A stretch of 22,041 nt of DNA from assembly GCA_964484395.1 (NCBI GenBank), contig CAZAFM010000033.1, forward strand, positions 1 through 22,041. The letters run 5' to 3'. Positions 7,404 through 14,915 of this stretch are shown one piece after another. The position numbers were made by a program, and so were the translations under genes. Within the stretch, counting starts at the first letter, position 1; each line of letters starts with the position of its first letter. The notes under the pieces are model-generated. The model saw only the letters and a list, made by a program, of their open reading frames with translations. It made no database searches and was not told the DNA's origin. The DNA is from CAZAFM01 sp964484395. GTDB taxonomy: Bacteria > Campylobacterota > Campylobacteria > Campylobacterales > CAZAFM01.

Positions 7404-8699
7404 GTGAAGAACTTAGATTTTCAAAAAGAGGACTTACAATATATTTGGCATCCGTGTACGCAGATGAAAGAGCATGAGCACTACCCAATAGTCCCCATAA
7501 AAAGAGGTGATGGGGTCTATCTAGAGGATTATGATGGAAGACGCTTTGTAGATGGAATAAGTAGTTGGTGGGTCAATATATTTGGTCATGCCAATCCAGT
7601 TATCAATGAAGCTCTTAAAAAGCAGAGTGAGGAGCTAGAACACACTATTTTTGCGGGGTTTACGCATAAACCAGCACTTGATTTAGCAAAAAGCCTTGTA
7701 GAGATTACGCCACATGGACTTGAGAAGGTTTTTTTTGCAGATAATGGCTCAAGTGCTGTTGAGGCTGCGCTAAAGATGGCTTTTCACTACTTCAAAAATC
7801 AAGGAGAGGTTCGTCCTTATTTTGTAGCCCTCAGTGAAAGTTACCATGGTGAGACTATAGGTGCTCTCTCAGTAGGTGATACTGCTCTTTATAAGAAAAC
7901 CTATGAAGAGATTCTCATAAAAACACTCATCTCTCCGTCTCCTAAGGATGATAGCTTAGAATCTGCTCAAGAAGCAGCAAATGCACTTGAAAACATGATA
8001 GAACAAAACAGAGATAAAATATCAGCCTTCATACTAGAGCCACTTATCCAGTGCGCAGGTGGGATGAAGATGCATCATGAGGAGTTTGTAAGGCTGGCTC
8101 GCAAAATATGCAATAAATATGGAATATTTATGATAGCTGATGAGATAGCAACTGGCTTTGGTAGAACTGGAGAGATGTTTGCATGCGAAAAGTGTGGTAT
8201 TAGTCCAGATATGATGACACTATCTAAGGGCTTAAGTGGTGGATATCTACCAATATCTATTGTTATGGTAAGTCAGAAGATTTATGATGGATTCTATTGT
8301 GAATATGAGGAGCAAAAAGCGTTTTTGCACTCACATAGCTATACTGGAAATGCACTAGGATGTGCGGTGGCTAACTCTGTCATAGAACTTTTTAAAACTA
8401 CCAATATCATAGAAAAAAACCGCAAAAAAAGTGCTTTTCTAGCAAAAAAGCTTGAAGAGATAAGCAGGTATGAGTTCATACAAAACCCTAGACAACATGG
8501 GATGGTGGTAGCTTTTGAAACTAACTCTTTTAAATCTAGAAAAGATTGGAGATACTTCTATACTGAGTGTTTAAATCGTGGAGTTTATCTAAGACCTCTA
8601 GGAAATACAATCTACTTTATGCCTCCGCTTGTCATAGAGGAGGATGAAATAGAGAGACTCTTTGATGTAACCATTCAGTTACTAAGTGACCTCAGCTAG
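7404..8699 (+). CDS. bioA: Adenosylmethionine-8-amino-7-oxononanoate aminotransferase (BioA)
   Basis: 431 aa class III PLP aminotransferase. It makes 7,8-diaminopelargonate (DAPA) in biotin synthesis with S-adenosylmethionine as amino donor. The N-terminal WHPCTQM (15-21) and SSWWVNIFGH (53-62) are typical of BioA. IADEIATGFGRTG (244-256) holds the cofactor-binding D246, and K275 in LSKGLSGGYLP is the Schiff-base lysine. The start is GTG at 7404, chosen because AGGAG lies eight bases upstream. No other biotin gene is in the window. Its last 8 bases overlap the convergent yciH gene. Expression may depend on the hairpin and small ORF upstream. Confidence 0.96.
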   Translation: MKNLDFQKEDLQYIWHPCTQMKEHEHYPIVPIKRGDGVYLEDYDGRRFVDGISSWWVNIFGHANPVINEALKKQSEELEHTIFAGFTHKPALDLAKSLVEITPHGLEKVFFADNGSSAVEAALKMAFHYFKNQGEVRPYFVALSESYHGETIGALSVGDTALYKKTYEEILIKTLISPSPKDDSLESAQEAANALENMIEQNRDKISAFILEPLIQCAGGMKMHHEEFVRLARKICNKYGIFMIADEIATGFGRTGEMFACEKCGISPDMMTLSKGLSGGYLPISIVMVSQKIYDGFYCEYEEQKAFLHSHSYTGNALGCAVANSVIELFKTTNIIEKNRKKSAFLAKKLEEISRYEFIQNPRQHGMVVAFETNSFKSRKDWRYFYTECLNRGVYLRPLGNTIYFMPPLVIEEDEIERLFDVTIQLLSDLS

Positions 8700-9027
8700 A
8701 TTTGAACTTCCAACCCTTTTCTATTAGGCACTCTTTTACTCTATCTTTTATGTCTCCTTGAAGCTCTATCCACTCACCTTCATACTTGCCACCACAGGCT
8801 AGTTTGGTTTTTAGAAATTTTAGCAGAGCTTTTTTATCACCCTGACTTATAAAAAACCGACCAACTATAGTTACTGGCTTTCCATTTCTCTTTTCAAACC
8901 TAAACACCAAAAGATGCTCAGAGATTGGCTTTATGCTTTGGGTGTTCTTACTAACCTTCTTAGAAGCCCCTTTTCCTTGAAACTCTAAAGGCTCTTCATC
9001 TAGCTTCGCACCAATTTCTAGCTTCAT
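8692..9027 (-). CDS. yciH: SUI1/eIF1-family translation factor YciH
   Basis: 111 aa. The C-terminal half (about 35-108) is a SUI1/eIF1-like domain with VGRFFISQGDKKALLKFLK and a terminal segment ending IEKGWKFKSS, as in bacterial YciH. The N-terminal 35 residues are charged and probably disordered. The family is thought to influence start-codon selection and translation initiation fidelity; its role in this lineage is inferred. The ATG at 9027 has AAGGA upstream. It converges on bioA with an 8-base overlap of the coding ends, leaving no room for a terminator between them. Confidence 0.9.
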   Translation of the reverse strand: MKLEIGAKLDEEPLEFQGKGASKKVSKNTQSIKPISEHLLVFRFEKRNGKPVTIVGRFFISQGDKKALLKFLKTKLACGGKYEGEWIELQGDIKDRVKECLIEKGWKFKSS

Positions 9028-9060
9028 TGATTATTCCTTCTGACACTTCTTTTTGCCTAG

Positions 9061-9088
9061 ATTATACACATTAAAATATTCAAGTGAA
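9061..9088 (-). promoter_or_regulatory. Promoter of yciH
   Basis: On the minus strand TTCACT (9088-9083), a 16-base spacer and a perfect TATAAT (9066-9061). The leader to the ATG at 9027 would be about 27 bases. Confidence 0.5.
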
Positions 9089-9119
9089 GTAAGATTTGAT
9101 TTTGAGTAGTTGTGATAAT

Positions 9120-9395
9120 TCAGATATCGTATATATTTTTTCTTTTGCCCACTCTTAGTATCAACAATATCAATTCTCCATCCTCTATCCGGAAAAGTGC
9201 CCGTATTTTTCTAGCGATGATGTAGCGATACTGTCCGCTATGCTTAGCGCCTTTGAGTTCTGTGGCTTTTTTGCTCTCTTTGAGATCGTTAAAGTTCTCT
9301 GCAAGATACTCTACCTTTTTGGCAATCAACACTCGCTCAACTTTATCAAAGTCTCGCAAGTCTTTGAGTGCTTGGTCAGAATAGCGGATATTCAA
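9120..9395 (-). CDS. RelE/ParE-family toxin
   Basis: 91 aa, the size of RelE/ParE toxins. The fold is suggested by MNIRYSDQALKDL at the start, GQYRYIIARKIRALFRIEDG in the middle and the basic C-terminal RVGKRKNIYD, which resembles the active RxGxRxxxY tail of mRNA-cleaving RelE members. The start is TTG at 9395, overlapping the antitoxin stop (TTGA), so the pair is translationally coupled. The frame is intact, unlike the other toxin genes nearby. It could act on ribosome-bound mRNA (RelE) or gyrase (ParE); the tail favours RelE. It is likely repressed together with its antitoxin at the palindrome at 9642-9653. Confidence 0.85.
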   Translation of the reverse strand: MNIRYSDQALKDLRDFDKVERVLIAKKVEYLAENFNDLKESKKATELKGAKHSGQYRYIIARKIRALFRIEDGELILLILRVGKRKNIYDI

Positions 9396-9625
9396 AGTTC
9401 AATCCCTAACTCTTTATATACGCTTTTACTATCATGAGTCCGCATCTTGCCTGAGTGTATAGCATCAGTTATCTTATCTGCCATAAGCGCATCTGTATGG
9501 TCAAAATAGAAATCAAGTGCTGATTCGACTATCTCTTTTTGTGATTTTTGTAGCGCATGAGCTAAAAGTTCTAGCTCTTTTGCAGTATTTGAATCAAGTG
9601 AAAAGAGTTTTTTAACAGTTGCCAT
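9392..9625 (-). CDS. RHH-type antitoxin (RelB/CopG-like)
   Basis: 77 aa. The N-terminal VKKLFSLDSNTAKELELLAHALQ fits a ribbon-helix-helix DNA-binding domain: a short strand followed by two helices. The C-terminal third, rich in charged residues, would wrap the toxin. ATG at 9625 follows AAAGG. It precedes the toxin with a 4-base overlap, the classical antitoxin-first order. A perfect 12-bp palindrome over the promoter is the probable binding site for autorepression. Confidence 0.85.
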   Translation of the reverse strand: MATVKKLFSLDSNTAKELELLAHALQKSQKEIVESALDFYFDHTDALMADKITDAIHSGKMRTHDSKSVYKELGIEL

Positions 9626-9641
9626 TAACTAACCTTTCTGT

Positions 9642-9653
9642 TTAGATATCTAA
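9642..9653. promoter_or_regulatory. Palindromic operator of the toxin-antitoxin pair
   Basis: TTAGATATCTAA is a perfect 12-bp palindrome touching the -10 element and covering the expected transcription start. This is where an RHH antitoxin dimer would repress. Function is inferred from position and symmetry. Confidence 0.55.
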
Positions 9654-9681
9654 TCATATATATTTTAGGATAGATTGTCAA
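9653..9681 (-). promoter_or_regulatory. Promoter of the toxin-antitoxin pair
   Basis: On the minus strand a perfect TTGACA (9681-9676), a 17-base spacer and TATGAT (9658-9653), one base from consensus. The antitoxin ATG is at 9625. Confidence 0.7.
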
Positions 9682-9740
9682 GATAGTGTATTGGCTCACT
9701 AAATCCATTTAGACTCTTTTACTACTCCAAAAACAGTTGC

Positions 9741-10191
9741 TCAAAGAGGCTGAGGTTTGTTTTTAGGGTTTTGTAGATGGAGTGAGTGGATAATGCTCTC
9801 TTGTACTTTTTGCGTTGCAGTTGCCATAAATACTACTATAGGAGTGTTAGGAAAGTTCTGTTTTAAAAGTGAGAGTTTCTGATAATCAGCCCTAAACTCA
9901 TGCCCCCACTCACTAACACAGTGTGCTTCATCTATGGCAAAAAACGATAAGTCAATAGAGTAGAGAAGCTCCATTAAACACTTGCACAAGTACTATAAGT
10001 GGCGAGATAACAACCCTTAGTCCCTCCATCATGAGTGAGGGCAACTGAAAACAGAGCGACTTCCCTGCACCAGTTGGGATAATAGTCACAAGGTCTTTTT
10101 TTGCCAAAATAGCATCTATGGCTCTCTCTTGAAACTCCCTAAAAGAGCTATGTCCAAATATATCTTGTAGTAGTTTATGTTTTTGGCTCAT
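9741..10191 (-). pseudogene. recQ: Truncated, frameshifted RecQ-type DNA helicase
   Basis: Two overlapping frames give the beginning of RecQ. The first (ATG at 10191) holds motif 0 FREFQERAIDAIL and Walker A PTGAGKSLCFQLP, then SPLIVLVQ, and fails. The second resumes near 9975 with SIDLSFFAIDEAHCVSEWGH (DEAH box) and MATATQKVQESI (motif III), and stops at 9741. Compared with intact RecQ, roughly 45-50 residues between motif Ia and the DEAH box are missing with a frame change. The second RecA lobe, RQC and HRDC parts are also absent. Only about 150 of the usual 600 or so residues remain, so it cannot be a working helicase. It lies 32 bases downstream of the diguanylate cyclase gene on the same strand. 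Confidence 0.9.
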
Positions 10192-10223
10192 AAGCTAAGA
10201 CTCTTTAGCTCTATAATGAGGAA

Positions 10224-11771
10224 TCAATCATCATGCACGACAACTCTATTTCTTCCTCTTTCTTTTGCATCATACAGAGCTTTATCTGCACATCGGTATA
10301 AGTACTTCGTATCGCCACCTTGCTGACTGTCTATAATGCAAACTCCTATTGAGATAGTAACAAACTCACTTGCTCTATTATGCTTATGCTCTATGTGTAA
10401 TTTTTCAACACCTTCTCTTAGGCTTTGGGCAAACTCAAATGCGTCTTTTGTAGAAATGCCTAAAGCTAAAGCACCAAACTCCTCTCCTCCAAGTCTAAAT
10501 ACCTCATCTGACTTTCGTTTTAAGTTTTGCTTTAAACTCTCTGCAACTTTTATAAGTGCTTCATCACCTGATTGATGTCCATATGTATCGTTGTACTGCT
10601 TAAAAAAGTCTATATCCATTATCATAAATGCTAGTGGCTTATCCTCTCTTTTAGCAAGCTTTAAGTACATATCAAAAATCAAGTCAAAAGCTCGTCGATT
10701 ATAGAGTTGTGTTAAACCATCTGTCATCGATATTTTTTCTACCAAACCAATGAGTTTTTTATTTTCTCTATAAAACAGAAGGTTAACATAGACTATAAAC
10801 AGTAGTGAAGCAACCCCAATAAAAAGTACAGCATTTAAAAGAAAAGTTTTTTGCTCAAGTCTTTTTGTCAAAACATCCTGCAAGACATTAAAGTTCACTC
10901 TTTGCAAATCAATAATATACTCCATATTTTCAGTAATCACATCATATATTTTTTTTCCACTAGAATAAATCGTATCCACATCTAGAAATTCTTTATTTAC
11001 CGTAGAAATAATCTCATTTTGAGCAATAATCATTTTATTATATGAGTTATGAATATCTGGATACATCTCATTAGAAGATATCATTTTATTATTGAACTTA
11101 ACCTTTTTTAAAAAAGCATCAATTTTTTCTAGCTGCACCTTTATATGCTCTTTTTGCTCTTTGGTCAATATATTATTGGCTACACCTGAGGCTTTTCCTC
11201 TTATCTGTCCATTATATTCAATAAGCCTAGGTAGTAAATCAACAGCATTCTCGACCATTATATAAGACTTCAAATTAGATTCTAGCTTCAAGTTAAACTG
11301 ATATGATAAGTCACTAGAAAAATACATCAATTCATCTATCACATCACTTATGACCTCAAAATCAGCATTAACGATATCTTTCTCAAACCCATCCAAAAAA
11401 GCTTGTAACTCCCTTATATCTTCACCATTGTTTTTTGACAATGCAACAGATAGAGTATCAAATTGTGTTATTATTTTGGATTGTAGGTTTCGTATTTGTG
11501 TACTGATATGCTCTTCATCTTTTTTACATTTACACTCTTTGATTGCGGACAAACCACGCAGACGCTGTAAATCAAAAATACTTTCTTCAATTTGCTCAAT
11601 AAAATTGAGTCCAATCAATTGCTTTTGTGTAAAATTAACATTTTTCTTTACATACATAAATGCAGAGACAAAAACAATCGTAACCCCTACTATGGGGAGA
11701 AGTGCCAATAAAATAAACTGTATTAGATTGTAGCGTTTTTTCTTTCTGTAATTCTCTTTTAAATAATCCAT
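10224..11771 (-). CDS. Membrane diguanylate cyclase (GGDEF) with periplasmic sensor
   Basis: 515 aa. TM1 lies at about 16-41, a largely helical periplasmic domain at about 42-308, TM2 at about 309-333 and a GGDEF domain at about 345-513. The signature GGEEF (428-432) is intact, and R419xxD422 five residues before it is a proper inhibitory I-site, so active synthesis of c-di-GMP with product feedback is expected. The periplasmic part begins with IFDLQRLRGLSAI, reminiscent of nitrate/nitrite-sensing (NIT) domains, but I cannot confirm that family. A Cys pair CKC at 80-82 sits nearby. The ATG at 11771 lacks a good ribosome-binding site. It is functionally opposite to the phosphodiesterase at 1085-3061. 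Confidence 0.93.
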   Translation of the reverse strand: MDYLKENYRKKKRYNLIQFILLALLPIVGVTIVFVSAFMYVKKNVNFTQKQLIGLNFIEQIEESIFDLQRLRGLSAIKECKCKKDEEHISTQIRNLQSKIITQFDTLSVALSKNNGEDIRELQAFLDGFEKDIVNADFEVISDVIDELMYFSSDLSYQFNLKLESNLKSYIMVENAVDLLPRLIEYNGQIRGKASGVANNILTKEQKEHIKVQLEKIDAFLKKVKFNNKMISSNEMYPDIHNSYNKMIIAQNEIISTVNKEFLDVDTIYSSGKKIYDVITENMEYIIDLQRVNFNVLQDVLTKRLEQKTFLLNAVLFIGVASLLFIVYVNLLFYRENKKLIGLVEKISMTDGLTQLYNRRAFDLIFDMYLKLAKREDKPLAFMIMDIDFFKQYNDTYGHQSGDEALIKVAESLKQNLKRKSDEVFRLGGEEFGALALGISTKDAFEFAQSLREGVEKLHIEHKHNRASEFVTISIGVCIIDSQQGGDTKYLYRCADKALYDAKERGRNRVVVHDD

Positions 11772-11842
11772 ATGTGCATCGTATTTGTACTGTCTTTTTA
11801 CAATATCATAACATAACTATGCTAGCTTAGTCTTAAAGAGAT

Positions 11843-11871
11843 TTTTCATATACTATATGGTGTGGTATAAT
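11843..11871 (+). promoter_or_regulatory. Extended -10 promoter for the antitoxin/PIN pair
   Basis: TTTTCA (11843-11848), a 17-base spacer and TATAAT (11866-11871) preceded by TGG, making an extended -10. The start point would be near 11878, which argues that the ATG at 11899 (preceded by AAGGAG) rather than the one at 11881 is used. Confidence 0.65.
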
Positions 11872-11898
11872 TAAGATAGAATGCACAAAGGAGATAAA

Positions 11899-12120
11899 AT
11901 GCATACTGTAAAACTTAGTGTAGGTGATAATGCTTATACTCATTTAATGTTTTTGTTGCAAAATTTAAAAACAGATGAAATTCAAATCGTAGAAGATATG
12001 ATAGAAAGTACAGATGATTCTTCTTTTGCTATAGATATGTCAAAGTATAAAATAGAAGCTTTTAAAAGCATCAAAGACCCTCTAAAATGGCAACAAGATA
12101 TTAGGGCTGAGTGGAACTAA
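11899..12120 (+). CDS. Small antitoxin-like protein upstream of a PIN toxin
   Basis: 73 aa from the ATG at 11899. An in-frame ATG 18 bases upstream is rejected because the AAGGAG ribosome-binding site lies inside that extension. The product begins MHTVKLSVGDNAYTHLMFLL and ends LKWQQDIRAEWN. Its size, position two bases before a PIN-domain gene and own promoter make it the antitoxin of a VapBC-like pair. I recognise the type from Campylobacterota but cannot name the family. The frame is intact although its toxin partner is interrupted, so it may now be an orphan antitoxin or a partner for another toxin. Confidence 0.7.
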   Translation: MHTVKLSVGDNAYTHLMFLLQNLKTDEIQIVEDMIESTDDSSFAIDMSKYKIEAFKSIKDPLKWQQDIRAEWN

Positions 12121-12122
12121 GT

Positions 12123-12491
12123 ATGACTAAATATCTCCTTGATACAAATACAATAATCTATGCTCTGAATCAAGGCTTAAAACTTCAAAACGGTAGATAT
12201 TTGGTATCTGTCATCACAGAGATCGAACTCCTCTCATATAGCAATCTTACAAAAGAAGATTAAACTATTTTAAAAAATCTACTAAGTCAGTTTGAATCTA
12301 TAGAGCTTACTAAAAGTGTAAAAGATAAAACCATACAGATTAGAAGGGATTCAAAGCTTAAACTTCCAGATAGTATTATCGTTGCAAGTGCATTAGATAA
12401 CGATGCTGTTTTAGTCACATCTGATAAACAGCTTCTGAATGCTCAGGTTGTAAAAATTATAGAGCTAAATGAGCTGCAAACGAAGGAGTGA
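12123..12491 (+). pseudogene. PIN-domain (VapC-like) toxin with an in-frame stop
   Basis: 122 codons in one frame, broken only by TAA at codon 47 (12261-12263). The first half has the PIN motif LLDTNTIIYAL (catalytic D7) and SVITEIELLSYS (acidic residue of motif 2). The second half has LPDSIIVASAL and AVLVTSDKQLL, the usual PIN motifs 3 and 4. A GAA codon would restore a full-length protein with a single base change. As read, only a 46-residue N-terminal fragment would be made, with no nuclease activity expected. It starts two bases after the antitoxin stop. The lesion could be a recent inactivating mutation or a sequencing error; the rest of the frame shows no further decay. Confidence 0.85.
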
Positions 12492-12493
12492 CT

Positions 12494-12744
12494 ATGAAAA
12501 TATCATATGGAACAAGAGAGATAGTAAGAAATCCCTCCCTTCTTCGCATAAACCCAAGTGAAAGCTACATCATAGAGGACAAAAAGTCCCACAAAGAGCT
12601 TGGCGTATATCTAGGGGTTGAGCTGGTAAAAGAGTTTTTGACTACATAGAGAAGAAAAAACTGCTCGATAGTGCAAAAAAGATTAAGAAATCAACATCAA
12701 AGAAGAGTGCATCCCTAGAAGGAATTATAGACGATGGAGTTTAG
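12494..12744 (+). pseudogene. Frameshifted antitoxin of a MazEF/PemIK-like pair
   Basis: ATG at 12494 opens MKISYGTREIVRNPSLLRIN and runs to VELVKEFL before stopping at a TAG. Adding one T to the T5 run at 12635-12639 restores VELVKEFFDYIEKKKLLDSA and continues to SLEGIIDDGV with a TAG at 12742-12744, giving about 83 residues. The reconstructed protein looks like a small antitoxin, and its stop overlaps the start of a MazF/PemK-like toxin fragment. The homopolymer site makes slippage or a sequencing error possible, but since the toxin is also destroyed, genuine decay is more likely. Confidence 0.65.
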
Positions 12745-12793
12745 TCTAGGTGATATAGTTTTACTAAACTTAACTACCCCACCAACTTTATAG
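12734..12793 (+). pseudogene. Remnant of a MazF/PemK-type toxin gene
   Basis: The ATG at 12734 overlaps the antitoxin stop codon and encodes MEFSLGDIVLLN, which fits the N-terminus of MazF/PemK toxins (a GDIVL strand). After about 12 recognisable codons the frame runs into the 3' end of mlaF on the other strand and stops at 12793. The toxin was evidently cut off here. The match is short, so the family call rests partly on position. Confidence 0.5.
12738..12770. repeat. Inverted repeat at the mlaF 3' end
   Basis: AGTTTAGT (12738-12745) and ACTAAACT (12763-12770) are perfect 8-bp inverted arms around 17 bases, three bases beyond the mlaF stop. There is no T-run, so it could be a weak bidirectional terminator or a scar at the junction with the toxin remnant. 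Confidence 0.4.
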
Positions 12794-13535
12794 GTCCCTC
12801 ACTCCTGCCCTCTAGCACTTGTGTTACTATCTCATTTTTGGAACTTTGAAAGCTCTCTTTGTCTCCATACTCTATTATTTTACCATCATATAGAAGTGCG
12901 AAGTAGTCGCCTGCTTTGAAGCTCTCTTTTACATCGTGGCTTATGAGGACTGAGGTGATGTTTAGGCGCTCTTGGAGGTCTTTTATCATTTGGGTTACTA
13001 GGTCACTTGTGATAGGGTCAAGTCCGCTTGTTGGCTCATCATATAGTACTACTTCAGGGCGAAGGATTATAGTCCTAGCAAGTCCAACTCTTTTTTTCAT
13101 CCCACCACTTAGCTCATCTGGAAAAAGCTTAACTACTTCATTTGGTTTTAGTCCTACCATTTCTAGGGCTTCATAGACCTTTTTCTCTATCGTCTGCTTG
13201 CTGTCATTTGTATGTTCCCTAAGTGGAAAAGCTACATTATCATACACTCCCATACTATCAAAAAGAGCGCCACTTTGAAAAAGAAAACCAACCTTTTTTC
13301 TTGCTTCAAAAAGTGTCTTAAGGTCAGCCTTGCAGACATCTACGCCATCTACAAATATCTCTCCTCTATCAGCCTTGAGTAGTCCCACTATATGTTTGAT
13401 AATAGTTGATTTTCCACTACCTGATAGTCCAAATATCACGGTGGTATAGCCATTTTTTATACTTAAATCCACACCTTTTAGCACCTCTTTGTCGCCAAAT
13501 CTTTTATAAAGGTTTTTTATCTCTATATCTATCAT
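12774..13535 (-). CDS. mlaF: ABC transporter ATPase, MlaF-like (phospholipid transport)
   Basis: 253 aa, complete ABC ATPase. Walker A GLSGSGKS is at 36-43, the signature LSGGM at 142-146, Walker B VVLYDE at 162-167 and the switch histidine H200 in LISHD. The Q-loop context FLFQSGALFDSMGVYDNVAFPL is characteristic of MlaF/Ttg2A ATPases, which power lipid trafficking between outer and inner membranes with MlaE and MlaD. The ATG at 13535 is one base after the prfB stop, so it is cotranscribed with prfB. No mlaE or mlaD gene is in the window; degraded toxin-antitoxin DNA abuts the 3' end. The reading frame itself shows no damage. Confidence 0.88.
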   Translation of the reverse strand: MIDIEIKNLYKRFGDKEVLKGVDLSIKNGYTTVIFGLSGSGKSTIIKHIVGLLKADRGEIFVDGVDVCKADLKTLFEARKKVGFLFQSGALFDSMGVYDNVAFPLREHTNDSKQTIEKKVYEALEMVGLKPNEVVKLFPDELSGGMKKRVGLARTIILRPEVVLYDEPTSGLDPITSDLVTQMIKDLQERLNITSVLISHDVKESFKAGDYFALLYDGKIIEYGDKESFQSSKNEIVTQVLEGRSEGPIKLVG

Positions 13536-13536
13536 A

Positions 13537-14634
13537 TCAAGCCTTTTGCATGGAGATAAGCACTCCTTCTATTAACTCATCCAAGTCACCATCTAGAATC
13601 GCATCTGTTTGAGAAAATGCTTGGTTACTTCTGCTATCCTTTATCTGCTGATATGGGGCTAGTACATAGCTTCGTATCTGATGCCCCCAGCCTATTTCTG
13701 TTTTTTCTTGGTTTTGTTGTTCATCTTTTCTTTTTTGAAGCTCTAGTTCATATAGTTTACTTTTTAGCATCTTCATGGCTGTTGCTTTGTTTTTGTGCTG
13801 TGATCTGTCGTTTTGACACTGAACTACTATGTTTGTTGGTTGATGGGTTATACGGATGGCACTCTCTGTTTTGTTTACATGCTGCCCACCTGCACCACTT
13901 GCTCTGTAGGTGTCGATTTTAAGGTCTTTATCCTCTATCTCTATGTCTATATCATCATCTATCTCAGGGCTGACTTCAACTGAGGCAAAAGATGTGTGCC
14001 GCTTAGCATTACTATCAAAAGGAGAGATTCGCACTAGTCTGTGTATACCACCCTCTACTTTCATATAGCCATAGGCGTTTTCACCTTTGATGATAAAACT
14101 TGCATTTTTTATCCCAGCCTCATCACCATCTTGGTAGTCTAGTAGCTCTGTCTTAAAGCCCCTTCGTTCACTCCATCTAAGATACATACGATAGAGCATA
14201 CTAGCCCAGTCTTGTGACTCAGTGCCTCCTGCTCCTGGGTTTATAGAGACAATAGCATTTGCAGAGTCTAGCGGGTCACTTAGCATCACTTCTATTTCAG
14301 CTTTTGCTATTTTTTTCTCAAGCGCACTGCTTTCGCTAAACACCTCTTCTAAAGTCCCTTCATCCGCCTCTTCTTTAGCAAGCTCAAAGAGGTCTTTGGA
14401 GTTTATTAGCTCATCTCTTGCTTCTTGAAACTTTTTTAAGATTGTACTCTTTTTGCTCTTCTCTTTTTGAATACTTGCAACACTATCAGGCTCATTCCAA
14501 AAATCTGGGTTTTTCTCTAACTCTGCTATCTCATCAAGGCGTTTTTGTATCTCATCTGGTTTTATTATGGACTTGATATTTTCAATCTTCTGCTCTAAGG
14601 TTTTTAGTAGTTCACCATACTCGTAGTTATCCAA
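13537..14634 (-). CDS. prfB: Peptide chain release factor 2
   Basis: 365 aa. RF2 recognises UGA and UAA stop codons and triggers peptide release. The recognition tripeptide SPF is at 204-206 and the catalytic GGQ at 249-251 within [14 protein letters not shown]. Unlike in E. coli, the frame is continuous from the start, so there is no programmed +1 frameshift for autoregulation. The start is TTG at 14634, supported by AGGAG five bases upstream and no nearby ATG. It leads a two-gene unit with mlaF. A TATAAT is found at 14683-14678. Confidence 0.97.
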   Translation of the reverse strand: MDNYEYGELLKTLEQKIENIKSIIKPDEIQKRLDEIAELEKNPDFWNEPDSVASIQKEKSKKSTILKKFQEARDELINSKDLFELAKEEADEGTLEEVFSESSALEKKIAKAEIEVMLSDPLDSANAIVSINPGAGGTESQDWASMLYRMYLRWSERRGFKTELLDYQDGDEAGIKNASFIIKGENAYGYMKVEGGIHRLVRISPFDSNAKRHTSFASVEVSPEIDDDIDIEIEDKDLKIDTYRASGAGGQHVNKTESAIRITHQPTNIVVQCQNDRSQHKNKATAMKMLKSKLYELELQKRKDEQQNQEKTEIGWGHQIRSYVLAPYQQIKDSRSNQAFSQTDAILDGDLDELIEGVLISMQKA

Positions 14635-14677
14635 AAAATCTCCTAAAATTTAAAATTATCTATATTTTACTACAACT

Positions 14678-14683
14678 ATTATA
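14678..14683 (-). promoter_or_regulatory. -10 element of prfB-mlaF
   Basis: Perfect TATAAT on the minus strand, about 44 bases before the TTG start. No good -35 at the usual distance, as is common in Campylobacterota. Confidence 0.45.
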
Positions 14684-14712
14684 ATGACCTCATTTTTTAA
14701 CTATGCTACTGT

Positions 14713-14740
14713 TTACAAAGATGTAGATATACTATAAAAT
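14713..14740 (+). promoter_or_regulatory. Possible promoter for the 14766 remnant and panC
   Basis: TTTACA (14713-14718), 16 bases, TAAAAT (14735-14740); a TATAAA overlaps at 14733-14738. It is correctly placed for the ORF start at 14766 and could also serve panC. Confidence 0.35.
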
Positions 14741-14765
14741 TGAAGAAAAATTCAAGGATTTGATA

Positions 14766-14915
14766 ATGACGCTTACCTTTCAAGAGAGAAGTGTCACTAT
14801 CATTGGAGAGCTGATACTGTAACTAAAACTATACTTTTACCATCAAATGAAGATATTCAAAAGACCACTTAGTAGACTTATAAAAGACATATCTGAAGAG
14901 TTGGATTTATCATAA
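14766..14915 (+). pseudogene. Decayed small gene between prfB and panC
   Basis: An ATG at 14766 has a well-placed AAGGA (14754-14758) and encodes 18 residues, MTLTFQERSVTIIGELIL, before TAA. Open stretches in the other two frames then follow in order: TKTILLPSNEDIQ, and KRPLSRLIKDISEELDLS ending in TAA at 14913-14915. Together they look like one small protein broken by two frame changes. The remaining sequence of the 302-base prfB-panC gap holds promoters only. I do not recognise the family. Confidence 0.35.

Noticed and set aside
9741..10191. The two recQ pieces as two separate small genes
   Set aside because: Both align in order to one RecQ N-terminal half. The second has no plausible ribosome-binding site and starts in the middle of the helicase core.
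11881..11898. Upstream ATG as the start of the PIN-linked antitoxin
   Set aside because: The AAGGAG ribosome-binding site for the ATG at 11899 lies inside this extension, and the predicted transcription start leaves almost no leader for the upstream ATG.
13537..14634. Programmed +1 frameshift in prfB
   Set aside because: The frame is continuous from the TTG start through SPF and GGQ, with no in-frame UGA near the N-terminus.
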